Shown piece after piece: positions 42,771 to 50,309 of a stretch of 64,000 nucleotides of DNA (the stretch's first letter is position 1; each line of letters begins with the position of its first letter). Source of the DNA: an uncultured Verrucomicrobia subdivision 3 bacterium (GTDB lineage: Bacteria > Verrucomicrobiota > Verrucomicrobiia > Limisphaerales > UBA11358); NCBI GenBank assembly GCA_903922735.1, contig CAIXUZ010000038.1, positions 88,809-152,808 of the forward strand. The letters are read 5' to 3'. The translations under genes and the position numbers were made by a program. A model generated the notes under the pieces. The model searched no databases. It was not told the origin of the DNA and worked only from the letters and a program-made list of their open reading frames with translations.

Positions 42771-43895
42771 TTAGCCGCCTGCCGCCACCTCCGCACCTGC
42801 CGTCGCCTCGCCGCCAGTCTCAGTCTCACCGGTCTCACAAGTCTCATCGTGAGACGCCTCATCATTTACCACCAAGCTCCACGTCTTGCTTTCAGGATCG
42901 AATTGCACGAAGCCCCTGCACTTAAGTTCAGCCTTAATCCTGTAGAACGTGGCACGGGATACGCCAAGGCCGAGCGCTTCAGCCTGCCATTGACCTGAGC
43001 ACAACGGTTTATTCTTTAGCAAATGCAACAAGCCTTCATCCGTATCAAGCGGTTCGTCCTTGTCTAGCTGCACGTCCTCCGGATCCAAATCTTCGCGTAC
43101 CACCATGACCGGATACTCCCATCCCACAACGAATGACTGCTGCTGGGGAAGGTTGCGCAGAATCATTTCGACGGTGTAGCAACCCGTCTCGGCGTGTTCC
43201 GTGAGGGTTAAGATGGAATCAGCATCCCTGGCAAACACCCCGCTGCCGCTCATCCGGTCCATCGCAGTTTTCTTCTTCGGGTTGCCTTTAGCGAAGTGAT
43301 GCGAGTAAACCACAGCGGCACCAGTTTTCTCCGCCAATCGTTCGAGCTGATTGCAAAGCACAGCCACACCGCCCGCTCCGTTCTCCGACTTCCCACCCAT
43401 CATCTTGTAGATCGGATCAAGGACGATTAAGGAATAGCCCTTGCCTTCAGCCGCTTTGATGATGTTTGCCACCAAAGCCTCGAAGTCAGCCGTCTTGCCC
43501 CGAATGTTCCAAAAGTCCAGATCACCGCTATCTTTCAGTCCCAGCCGATCCATCAATGTCTGCAATCGCTCCTTGATGAACGCTGTCTGGATTTCGAGAT
43601 TGATAAACAGCACTTTGCCCCGTGTTGTATTCCATCGCAGAAACTTCCTGCCAGTTGCTATGCACAAAGCCATGTAGAGCAGGAGCCAGGTCTTGCCGGC
43701 TTTGCTCACACTTGCCAGAACGCCCTTGGTGCCTTTATGCAAAACCCCCTCAACCAACTCGGTAGGTTTGGTGATGGTCTTGTCGTTAATGATTGCGTCG
43801 CCGCTAGCAATCGCCGGGAGCCCTGGAATCTTTGGGATGGGCTTGCTGAACACCGTGGAAATCTTGATGGCTGGTGTGGTGGAAATAGTATTCAT
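42771..43895 (-). CDS. RepA/RegA-like RecA-fold ATPase
   Basis: This 374-residue protein is of the AAA_25/RepA helicase group. Walker A is at 62-69 (SVSKAGKT), Walker B is YSLIVLDPIYKMM, and a conserved histidine pair is in VVYSHHFAKGNPKKKTAMDRMSGSGVFARDAD. The C-terminal part (about 285-345) contains a winged-helix (LGVSRATFYRIKAELKCRGFVQFD), then a Glu/Gly/Ala-rich tail. Such proteins load or act as helicases at plasmid and phage origins. It lies in the inverted segment; in the restored order it directly follows the small split gene, 51 bp away. Confidence 0.78.
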   Translation of the reverse strand: MNTISTTPAIKISTVFSKPIPKIPGLPAIASGDAIINDKTITKPTELVEGVLHKGTKGVLASVSKAGKTWLLLYMALCIATGRKFLRWNTTRGKVLFINLEIQTAFIKERLQTLMDRLGLKDSGDLDFWNIRGKTADFEALVANIIKAAEGKGYSLIVLDPIYKMMGGKSENGAGGVAVLCNQLERLAEKTGAAVVYSHHFAKGNPKKKTAMDRMSGSGVFARDADSILTLTEHAETGCYTVEMILRNLPQQQSFVVGWEYPVMVVREDLDPEDVQLDKDEPLDTDEGLLHLLKNKPLCSGQWQAEALGLGVSRATFYRIKAELKCRGFVQFDPESKTWSLVVNDEASHDETCETGETETGGEATAGAEVAAGG

Positions 43896-43946
43896 AAAAA
43901 AGGGGGCCGGGAAGGATGTAAACCTCCCCGGCCCTGTGCACTTGGA

Positions 43947-44120
43947 TTACGCTTCGACTGCCGCAGCATCAGCGGTGCCGACAGAATGGAAGTCAACAAT
44001 GTATGCTTCCCATTCCTTACCGATCTTGCGATGACCAACCTCAACCATCAGCTTTTGACCCCCGTATTCGGCAGTGTAGTCGTGCTCAACGTACTGGTCG
44101 TCCTCGGTGAGTTCCGCCCC
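43947..44120 (-). pseudogene. 3' part of the small split gene
   Basis: The last 57 codons of the gene begun at 38300: GAELTEDDQYVEHDYTAEYG, then LMVEVGHRKIGKEWEAYIVDFHS and an Ala-rich end. The reading frame stays open upstream to 44255 through antisense of the primase 3' part, which is an accident. It sits inside the inverted segment at its right end and has no start of its own. Confidence 0.75.
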
Positions 44121-44478
44121 AGAAGGTCTGCCTGATTTCCTGGCCCTGCACCAAATCATCAAGGAAGAGGGTATGTGTGGTTGGGTGGGACCGGTGGCGA
44201 TGTTGACCAGCAGTTGTGAGATTGATCCAAATTCAGTCGATTTCTTCAAAGGCAAGAAGGTCAGAATCTTCCCGCATCAAGACAAACCTGGCGTTGATGC
44301 GGCTGAGCGTTGGGAGAACCAATTGTATAAAGCCGGGGCCAAACATGTAGATTTCTTTAACTTCCGTGCCTTTGAATTCGCGGCCGGCAGTTGTGTAAAA
44401 GATCTGTGCGATTTCAACCAGCATCGAGGGGAGGCTGGTCTTCAACAACAACCACTCCTCAAAGGTTTAATTCCATGA
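44121..44478 (+). pseudogene. 3' part of the primase gene (Toprim half)
   Basis: This part encodes 118 residues starting with the catalytic Glu segment EGLPDFLALHQ and going on to GKKVRIFPHQDKPGVDAAERW, the acidic strand of Toprim folds. It matches in frame with the 5' half that ends at 38609 on the other strand. It lies just outside the inverted segment. Its stop overlaps the start of the next ATPase gene by 4 bp (ATGA), showing that the primase gene was once intact and coupled to that gene. A GTG at 44107 could start translation of the fragment alone. Confidence 0.8.
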
Positions 44479-45743
44479 ATAATAATATTGTCAGTCCCAT
44501 CGTAAATGACACTTCCAGCATCCGTGCCGGTTTGTCTTCAGTCGCCGCACCGTTGGCCGCTACCCATGAATATATCCAGCCTACGTTGTCGCCCACTTCA
44601 ACACCCAGAGCCAGAACCCTAGACAAGTTCGCCAGACCCGTCATGAACGACCCCGGCGAGTTGCTTAAACACCGCTTTCTCTGTCGTGGTGGTGGTTTGC
44701 TGCTCGTCGGAGCTACGGGTTTAGGCAAAAGCTCCTTGGCCATGCAGTTGATGATCAAGTGGGGTTTGGGTCAACCGGTCTTCGGTCTTGAACCTGCCCG
44801 CCCCATCAAGTCGCTGTTGATACAGGCCGAAAATGATGATGGGGACTTAGCAGAAATGAAGTTTGGCGTGTTCAACGGCCTCAATCTGACCGAGGCCGAA
44901 CAGGTTGCCGCAAGTAAAAATATCCTCGTTTATCAGGAAAGCAGCAAAACCGGCGGTGATCTGTGCAGTGAGGTGTTGGATCCTCTGTTAACAGACAACA
45001 AGCCCGATTTGCTGTGGTTGGATCCGGCCTTGGCGTACATCGGCGGGGATATGAACAGCCAGAAAGACGTGGGCAAGTTCCTACGCAACGATCTGGCTCC
45101 CTTGCTAAAAAAACATAACTGCGGGGGCGTTATCATCCACCATACCAACAAGGTCACCAAAGACCCGGAGAAGCAGATGACCGATGCTTCATATTTGGGT
45201 GCCGGCTCAGCGGAATGGATCAACTTTTGCCGTGGTATGTTGGCTCTGCGCAAGACAGATATAGAAAATGTGTATGAATTGATTGCGGCTAAACGTGGTG
45301 CCCGATTGAAATGGAAAACAGCAGATGGGAAGAGTCTGAGCTTCCAGAAATACATCGGGCACAGCAAGAAGCCGGACACGATTTGCTGGAACGAGATGGC
45401 CATTGGTGAGGCCGAGGCATTGCAGGTGAACAACGGGAAGAATGCTGCGGATGTATTGAAGCATGTCCCTCAGGATGCACTGATAGCCAAGGATGATTTG
45501 GTTAAAGTTTGTCGCCAGAATGGACTTGGTAGGAATCTGGTAAGCGATTTGATTGCTGATCTGTTGGATAGCGACGAGTTGTTTGAAATCCCGATTCCAC
45601 GCACAGGAAAGCGAGCCAAAGTGCTGCTTTCTCGTCAGCTAGAGGTGGTAAATCCAGCGGTGGTATTGGATGCCTGCGTGAGAAACAGTCAGGGCCATTA
45701 CCATCTGCCGAACCATTCAGATCAGGGAAAGAAGACATTATGA
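44475..45743 (+). CDS. Second RepA-like RecA-fold ATPase
   Basis: This 422-residue protein has Walker A GATGLGKSS at 79-87, Walker B PDLLWLDPALAYIGGD, a sensor histidine pair in GGVIIHHTNK, and DASYLGAGSAEWINFCRG, the pattern of RepA/RegA hexameric ATPases. A helix-rich C-terminal DNA-binding part follows (DLVKVCRQNGLGRNLVSDLIADLL). The start at 44475 is chosen because it overlaps the primase stop by 4 bp. It is distinct in sequence from the ATPase at 42771-43895, so the element carries two ATPases of one superfamily. Two hairpins follow its stop. Confidence 0.78.
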   Translation: MNNNIVSPIVNDTSSIRAGLSSVAAPLAATHEYIQPTLSPTSTPRARTLDKFARPVMNDPGELLKHRFLCRGGGLLLVGATGLGKSSLAMQLMIKWGLGQPVFGLEPARPIKSLLIQAENDDGDLAEMKFGVFNGLNLTEAEQVAASKNILVYQESSKTGGDLCSEVLDPLLTDNKPDLLWLDPALAYIGGDMNSQKDVGKFLRNDLAPLLKKHNCGGVIIHHTNKVTKDPEKQMTDASYLGAGSAEWINFCRGMLALRKTDIENVYELIAAKRGARLKWKTADGKSLSFQKYIGHSKKPDTICWNEMAIGEAEALQVNNGKNAADVLKHVPQDALIAKDDLVKVCRQNGLGRNLVSDLIADLLDSDELFEIPIPRTGKRAKVLLSRQLEVVNPAVVLDACVRNSQGHYHLPNHSDQGKKTL

Positions 45744-45776
45744 GAGTGATTTTCCCATCGATCCGCACCCCAATAA

Positions 45777-45797
45777 TCCCAGCACAAGGAACTGGGA
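45777..45797. repeat. Small hairpin downstream of second ATPase
   Basis: TCCCAG (45777-45782) and CTGGGA (45792-45797) form a perfect 6-bp stem with a 9-base loop, 34 bp after the ATPase stop codon. It lies 20 bp before a much stronger hairpin. Confidence 0.5.
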
Positions 45798-45817
45798 ATA
45801 TCCCGTGAGTTATGATC

Positions 45818-45851
45818 CTCCCACCCCCTATATCTCCTATAGGGGTGGGAG
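45818..45851. repeat. Strong GC-rich hairpin in the element
   Basis: CTCCCACCCCCTATA (45818-45832) pairs with TATAGGGGTGGGAG (45838-45851) over 14 bp with one bulged C and a 5-base loop. No T-tract follows, so it is not a usual terminator. It stands in the 235-bp gap between the second ATPase and the next small gene; a replication origin, a primosome or transfer signal, or an RNA processing site are all possible. Confidence 0.65.
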
Positions 45852-45978
45852 AATTATCACTGGTCAAATCAGAGCTTTCTTTTTGACTGGGAAGATCAGA
45901 ACGCAAAAGTGAGCAAATCGATGGGAAATTCATACCAATTGAAATTCGAAAAGATGAAACCCATCCACTGACAATTTT

Positions 45979-46143
45979 ATGAACGAATCCAATCAAGACG
46001 CCTACAGCAGAGAGGTTGCCGAGGCTAAACTAGACCTGATGCTGTTGAAGCACCCGAATTACCCAAACATCAGCAGCGCCTTCATTAAAGAGATGGCCCT
46101 TGTGCTCCGCTTACAGGAATTGGAAGACAAGCAGACCAGATAA
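45979..46143 (+). CDS. Small helical protein of the mobile element
   Basis: This 54-residue frame starts with ATG at 45979 and ends with TAA at 46141. It begins MNESNQDAYSREVAEAKLDL and ends LRLQELEDKQTR, and is probably one or two helices. The next gene starts 5 bp later, which suggests coupled translation. No family is recognised. Confidence 0.6.
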   Translation: MNESNQDAYSREVAEAKLDLMLLKHPNYPNISSAFIKEMALVLRLQELEDKQTR

Positions 46144-46148
46144 TCCCC

Positions 46149-46340
46149 ATGTCTAAATTTCCGGATGACAACAACCCCTACGTAAAGCGCCTCGAACAAC
46201 TAGAACAGGCACGTAAGCTCTGGGGTGAATCAGAATGGATCTTGAACTTCCTCAGAACCATCCCCGCTACCCCTACCAAAGCCCCAACCGACGACGAGAT
46301 GTTAATATGGCAACAAAAGAATACCCAAGGACTGAATTAA
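46149..46340 (+). CDS. Small protein of the mobile element
   Basis: This 63-residue frame begins MSKFPDDNNPYVKRLEQLEQ and has charged helical residues throughout. It follows the previous gene by 5 bp and overlaps the next gene by 34 bp in another frame. Function unknown; the tight spacing on both sides supports it being real. Confidence 0.55.
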   Translation: MSKFPDDNNPYVKRLEQLEQARKLWGESEWILNFLRTIPATPTKAPTDDEMLIWQQKNTQGLN

Positions 46341-47170
46341 ACGACATAAACGCCTACAGAATGCCTAGACAAGAGCTGAACAACTACCAGACCCCAGAGT
46401 TTACATTTGGCCAGCCTCAGTATCCCCCAAAGCTCAAGACGCCGGCAGAGTGGTTTTCCTACAAGTACCCGGAGCAGACTAAAACATACAATTGTCCATT
46501 CCTTGAGCTTAGGCAGCCTCTAGTAAATGGTTTCGATGCCGTGACGCCTTTGGACATCAATTTGGACTTCTTTGCCGGTATTTTAAGAGGGGACAGCAAG
46601 CTCGGCCACTCAGTTGTTTATTATGAGCCCGAGATGCAGTGGTATTTTAAGGATTCAGACGGCATCTACAAGACCACTAGCCCAGAGAAACTTCAAAACT
46701 ACATCCGAGCCCTGCTATTGAAATGTGCCCAAGAAATGCCCCAAGACGTGCAACTTTTCAATCTGTTCAGCAAATTCCGATCTGACGCCATTACCAAACT
46801 CATAATCCAGCGAGCCAAATCGATTTTAGCCGCTGATGAGTCGTTCTTCAGCGCCACCTCCCCGAATCAGCGCAAGGAAGGCCCAGAACTGCCAGAACGC
46901 CTAGGCCGAGTGTTTATAGAATCGATGCTAGAGAAGAGGCCAGGGTCAATTCTTACAGTAACGCAGGCCTATACGATGTTCTGTAATCTATCCCAGCAAC
47001 GAAACCTCAACCCCATTAACCGTGCCGACTTCAAAGAAATGATGAAAGACATGATGAGGCAGGCATTCGGAGTTGGTTTAAGAACAGATTTGCCAAACGA
47101 TCAGAATAAGCGTCAACAAGGCTGGAAAGATATAGGCTTTTCAACCTCTGAAGTACTTGGCCAAAACTAG
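46307..47170 (+). CDS. Hypothetical protein of the mobile element
   Basis: This 287-residue protein starts from the ATG at 46307 (MATKEYPRTE), chosen over an upstream in-frame codon at 46235 because it limits the overlap with the 63-aa gene. The middle contains YYEPEMQWYFKDSDGIYKTTSPEKLQNYIRALLLKCA, which recalls the region before the helicase domain in D5/P4-type primase-helicases, but no ATPase motif follows. The C-terminal part is helical with many basic residues (NRADFKEMMKDMMRQ). I do not assign a function. It ends the compact gene run of the element, apart from one possible small gene. Confidence 0.6.
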   Translation: MATKEYPRTELNDINAYRMPRQELNNYQTPEFTFGQPQYPPKLKTPAEWFSYKYPEQTKTYNCPFLELRQPLVNGFDAVTPLDINLDFFAGILRGDSKLGHSVVYYEPEMQWYFKDSDGIYKTTSPEKLQNYIRALLLKCAQEMPQDVQLFNLFSKFRSDAITKLIIQRAKSILAADESFFSATSPNQRKEGPELPERLGRVFIESMLEKRPGSILTVTQAYTMFCNLSQQRNLNPINRADFKEMMKDMMRQAFGVGLRTDLPNDQNKRQQGWKDIGFSTSEVLGQN

Positions 47171-47179
47171 GACTGCGCG

Positions 47180-47332
47180 ATGATCTGGCTATCTTTTAAA
47201 TCTTTGGCCTGTAAACGAGCCCTGGAGCCTGTTTATGGCGAGTTTCCCATACCAACCATTCACTGGAGCGGATTGGACCTTGGAAAGCTAAAAACGGCAT
47301 TAGGGCTTCAGGAATGGCAAAACATACAGTAA
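47180..47332 (+). CDS. Possible small protein at the right end of the element
   Basis: A 50-residue frame from ATG 47180 to TAA 47330-47332 starts 9 bp after the preceding stop. It ends with EFPIPTIHWSGLDLGKL and a helical GLQEWQNIQ. The close spacing is the main support. Confidence 0.45.
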   Translation: MIWLSFKSLACKRALEPVYGEFPIPTIHWSGLDLGKLKTALGLQEWQNIQ

Positions 47333-48076
47333 CAGCCTTATCTATAGTTCCAGCTTTGTGGTTATTGTATGTTTACCATTGATATAAATAGTTATGGGGT
47401 ATGTTCCATATACTTGGCAAATGTATAGAAGATGGCCGGAAGTTCGTATCTTTAACATTCCGATCATCAAACAAGCTCAGGTACCCAAAAGGTTTTAATA
47501 AAACAATGTCAAATGTATCAACTTCTTAATCAAAATCAGTAGCCAGTGTTATCCGTAATCAAACAGGGCCAGAAAAGAAAAAAACGAAGAGGTCAGATTA
47601 AGAGTTTCCAATAGACTTGTTCATAATAAGGTAAAGGACCAAACAACAACAGAAATGGGGGTCAGTTTTCGAATTTCTGGTAGACTTGTTCATAATAAGG
47701 TAAAGAAGCAAATCGTGAGGCCTGCTGAATTGATGTGTCGGGTCGTTTTTGATTTATTTTCTAGATTTGGTGGGGAGATCGCCGGACATCAAAAGAACTG
47801 AATATGGGCCATGGTCGTTCCTATAGTTCAAGAGCAGTTTGGCGTAAGATTAGGAACGATCTGAGGATTGATGAGCGAAGTGGAGTGAGGGGTTGGAAGA
47901 ACGTGGGGTTGAATCAGACTTTGCCGGCTGATTTCGGTTCCGTTTCCAGGTTTTAGGGCTTGAGGATGGGCTTGCACAACAAACTGAATCCCGAACATTA
48001 ACGCAGCTTGTTCAATATCAACAAATTAGCCTTGAACGGATTTTCCTGAGGTGTTCTACTCAAGATCGAAAGTGTT
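47333..48076. other. Gene-free right border of the mobile element
   Basis: In these 744 bases I find no credible gene. The first 400 are AT-rich. They contain a long direct repeat, listed separately. The right end of the element probably lies in here, because the next genes are secreted proteins of chromosomal verrucomicrobial type. No copy of the left-border TGTGCGG words is present. Confidence 0.5.
47591..47705 (+). repeat. Direct repeat of about 45 bp, two copies 69 bp apart
   Basis: A 25-bp core beginning TAGACTTGTTCATAATAAGG is identical at 47612-47636 and 47681-47705. A GGTCAG word and a partly matching stretch precede both copies (47591 and 47660), so each unit is about 45 bp with a diverged middle. 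It is a candidate attachment, resolution or partition site. Confidence 0.65.
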
Positions 48077-49072
48077 TTGATGGCGGCAGATTCACCAATT
48101 AAAAGCCACAACGGCACAGAGATGGGCATGCAACTTATTAGACTATTAATACTACAGCGTTTTCCCGCAATGCCGGCGCTTCAGAAGTTTTATTTAGTTG
48201 GCATGCTGTTCCTTGCGGTTCTGCATAGAACATCTGGTCAAACAGCTTATGCACCTGCCGTTAATTACACTGTTGGCAACAACCCTGTTTCGCCTCTGGT
48301 AGTAGACGTGAACGGCGATGGCAAGCCAGATATTATCTGCGCAAATTACGGCAGTGGCGGTATTTTTAGCGATGGAAATACGCTTTCGGTTTTAACCAAT
48401 GCTGGGAATGGCAAGTTTACGCTCGCCTCTTCCCCAATCGTTGGCAGTGGACCAAGATCAATCGCCGCCGGTGACGTCAATGGAGATGGTAAGGAGGATT
48501 TGATTTGTGCGAATTCCGGCGACAACACGGTTTCATTATTAACAAACAACGGATCCGGCACATTTGTTTTGTCCACAAACCTGAATATGGGAAATTATGC
48601 GTTGAATAATTATCCCACATCAGTTTGGCTGTGGGATGCGAATGGTGATGGCAAGCTTGATCTGGTTATCAGCATGATGTTTTTTACCGAATTGATCACA
48701 CTCACCAACAATGGAAGTGGTGGATTTGAATTTTATAATGACGGTTTTTTTGGAGGTGTCATCGTAGTTTGGACCCCTCCAGACATCACCACCACAGCCG
48801 ATGTCAATGGCGACGGTCAGCCGGATTTAATCAGCGGAACTCTGAATGGCAATACGCTTTCCGTTTCATTCAGTGTGCCGATCCTTGCCATCAATAACAC
48901 AAATTCAAACACCTCCGTGTTCTGGCCATCTGGCTGGACGAATTGGAAGCTTCTTCAAAGTTCAAACCTGACGACATGGACAACCAACTATAATGTCTTT
49001 GATGCTGGGACAAATGTAAGCTGCACCATAACATCGGCTCTGAACCCCTTATTCTTCCGGCTCGTGTATTGA
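48077..49072 (+). CDS. Secreted FG-GAP/VCBS repeat protein
   Basis: This 331-residue protein has a probable signal peptide that is best read from the in-frame ATG at 48170 (hydrophobic run to HRTSGQ). Four calcium-loop repeats are visible: DVNGDGKPDIICANYG, DVNGDGKEDLICANSG, DANGDGKLDLVISMM and DVNGDGQPDLISG, which would form part of a beta-propeller. The C-terminus (WKLLQSSNLTTWTTN... FFRLVY) is the short beta domain often seen at the end of verrucomicrobial secreted proteins. It is the first of three secreted-protein genes on one strand leading to the RHS gene. Confidence 0.75.
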   Translation: MMAADSPIKSHNGTEMGMQLIRLLILQRFPAMPALQKFYLVGMLFLAVLHRTSGQTAYAPAVNYTVGNNPVSPLVVDVNGDGKPDIICANYGSGGIFSDGNTLSVLTNAGNGKFTLASSPIVGSGPRSIAAGDVNGDGKEDLICANSGDNTVSLLTNNGSGTFVLSTNLNMGNYALNNYPTSVWLWDANGDGKLDLVISMMFFTELITLTNNGSGGFEFYNDGFFGGVIVVWTPPDITTTADVNGDGQPDLISGTLNGNTLSVSFSVPILAINNTNSNTSVFWPSGWTNWKLLQSSNLTTWTTNYNVFDAGTNVSCTITSALNPLFFRLVY

Positions 49073-49242
49073 AATCTACCCAACCCTTCTTCCGCAAGAT
49101 TTGGCTGCATCTCGCCCATTCCATAAGCAGCCCCAACAATCAATTGCAGCGCAGATTATAAATGAAGAGAACCGTTTAATTTCCTTTAATGCAACCTTCG
49201 GCTCTGCTAGAAACGATGCAACTCGTTTAAGGAAAGGCATAA

Positions 49243-50292
49243 ATGAAATCTTGGGTAAAAACATCAGTTCTGGGTCTCTCCGTCGCAGTCATCATCTGCC
49301 TCGCCGCCCGCGCACAGTTGAACAGCCTCATCCAAGGTACGCTTACGCCCGCGCCAGATTCCATCGTCCAGATCACCGCCGACGCAATGGGCTTGGAACC
49401 CGTGGCAATCGAAGACCTGCCTAGAGGAGGAACGTTTTGGTGGGTGGAAGCATCTGGGGTCATGGCACCATTACCTTGTCCGCCAATGAATCGGGTCGTG
49501 CCAATCTATGCTATCACCGAAAACCAGTTTTTGGTGGATGATACTGGTGGCCAGGTAGCCCTGAATACGCGGCGCTTGAACCTGACGCAAGCCACGACCA
49601 GCAGCTTGACCGTTTCTGCTGTGGATCGTTTAGGGAATGCTGTAGCGGACTTGATTGAGCAAATTCAGGAAACCCAGTTTGAGCGCACCATGATGATGTC
49701 ATTGGGCATGGATGTTCCGTCGCCCGGAGAAGGTGGGGGCGGTACGAATGGCGGCGGTGGTTGGTCCAGCAACTATCAGATTCCTACCACCAACGACCTC
49801 TGGCTTGAAGTGATCGGTACCACCAACACCGGAAGCGGCATGAACGTTACTTTGCTGATTCATCCGCCGTGGAATGTCACCAACGGCGTTTATGATTTAT
49901 TCGCCACCACCAATCTTGTCCCCAGTGCTTGGCAATGGGTAATGCGTTGCGTTCCGGGCCAGACCAACCTCACGCTTACCGGCCGCTCCGACCAGATGGA
50001 ATTATATCGCCTCGGCCTTACAACTGATACCGACGGAGACGGTCTCACCGACGCCTTCGAAAACCTCGTCAGCCACACCGATCCCAACAACCCTGACACC
50101 GACGGCGATGGTATTCCAGACGGTTGGTCAGTAATGTTAAATCTTGATCCGTTGGCTAGCATGGGTAGCAGTTCATCAACGCGCTCCAACTATGGTTACA
50201 CATCGGCAGACTGGCTGAATCAGGTTTCCGGTGCTAGAAGCGGTTCGATAAATTTGGATAATGAGGGCAATGTGCTTTCGGTTTCGCAATAA
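49243..50292 (+). CDS. Secreted protein with calcium-binding (thrombospondin type 3-like) repeats
   Basis: This 349-residue protein has a signal peptide ending near ARAQ, a central domain (about 25-160) of unknown fold, a Gly-rich linker (about 164-175), and a C-terminal calcium repeat DTDGDGLTDAFENLVS with NNPDTDGDGIPDGW. The RHS gene starts 17 bp after it, so the two are likely co-transcribed and this may be a surface partner of the RHS protein. Confidence 0.7.
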   Translation: MKSWVKTSVLGLSVAVIICLAARAQLNSLIQGTLTPAPDSIVQITADAMGLEPVAIEDLPRGGTFWWVEASGVMAPLPCPPMNRVVPIYAITENQFLVDDTGGQVALNTRRLNLTQATTSSLTVSAVDRLGNAVADLIEQIQETQFERTMMMSLGMDVPSPGEGGGGTNGGGGWSSNYQIPTTNDLWLEVIGTTNTGSGMNVTLLIHPPWNVTNGVYDLFATTNLVPSAWQWVMRCVPGQTNLTLTGRSDQMELYRLGLTTDTDGDGLTDAFENLVSHTDPNNPDTDGDGIPDGWSVMLNLDPLASMGSSSSTRSNYGYTSADWLNQVSGARSGSINLDNEGNVLSVSQ

Positions 50293-50309
50293 TCAAAGGG
50301 ATAAACAAC

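Larger units (their letters stand above)
38612..44120. other. Inverted 5.5-kb segment of the mobile element
   Basis: Both ends cut a gene. At the left end two 5' halves face each other; at the right end the matching 3' halves point away from each other. Reversing this segment on paper rebuilds two complete frames at once: TGG-TCT-GGG for the small gene and GTA-GAA-GGT for the primase. The only sequence shared by the two ends is TCT/AGA (38609-38611 and 44121-44123). After reversal all genes from 38300 to 47170 lie on the + strand: small gene, RepA-like ATPase, reverse transcriptase, DUF3102-like gene, 136-aa gene, primase, second ATPase. The cause could be true recombination or an assembly join. 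Confidence 0.85.

Noticed and set aside
47591..47705. A CRISPR-like repeat, since two identical 25-bp cores are evenly placed.
   Set aside because: There are only two copies, the spacing region is itself partly repeated, and no cas genes are nearby.
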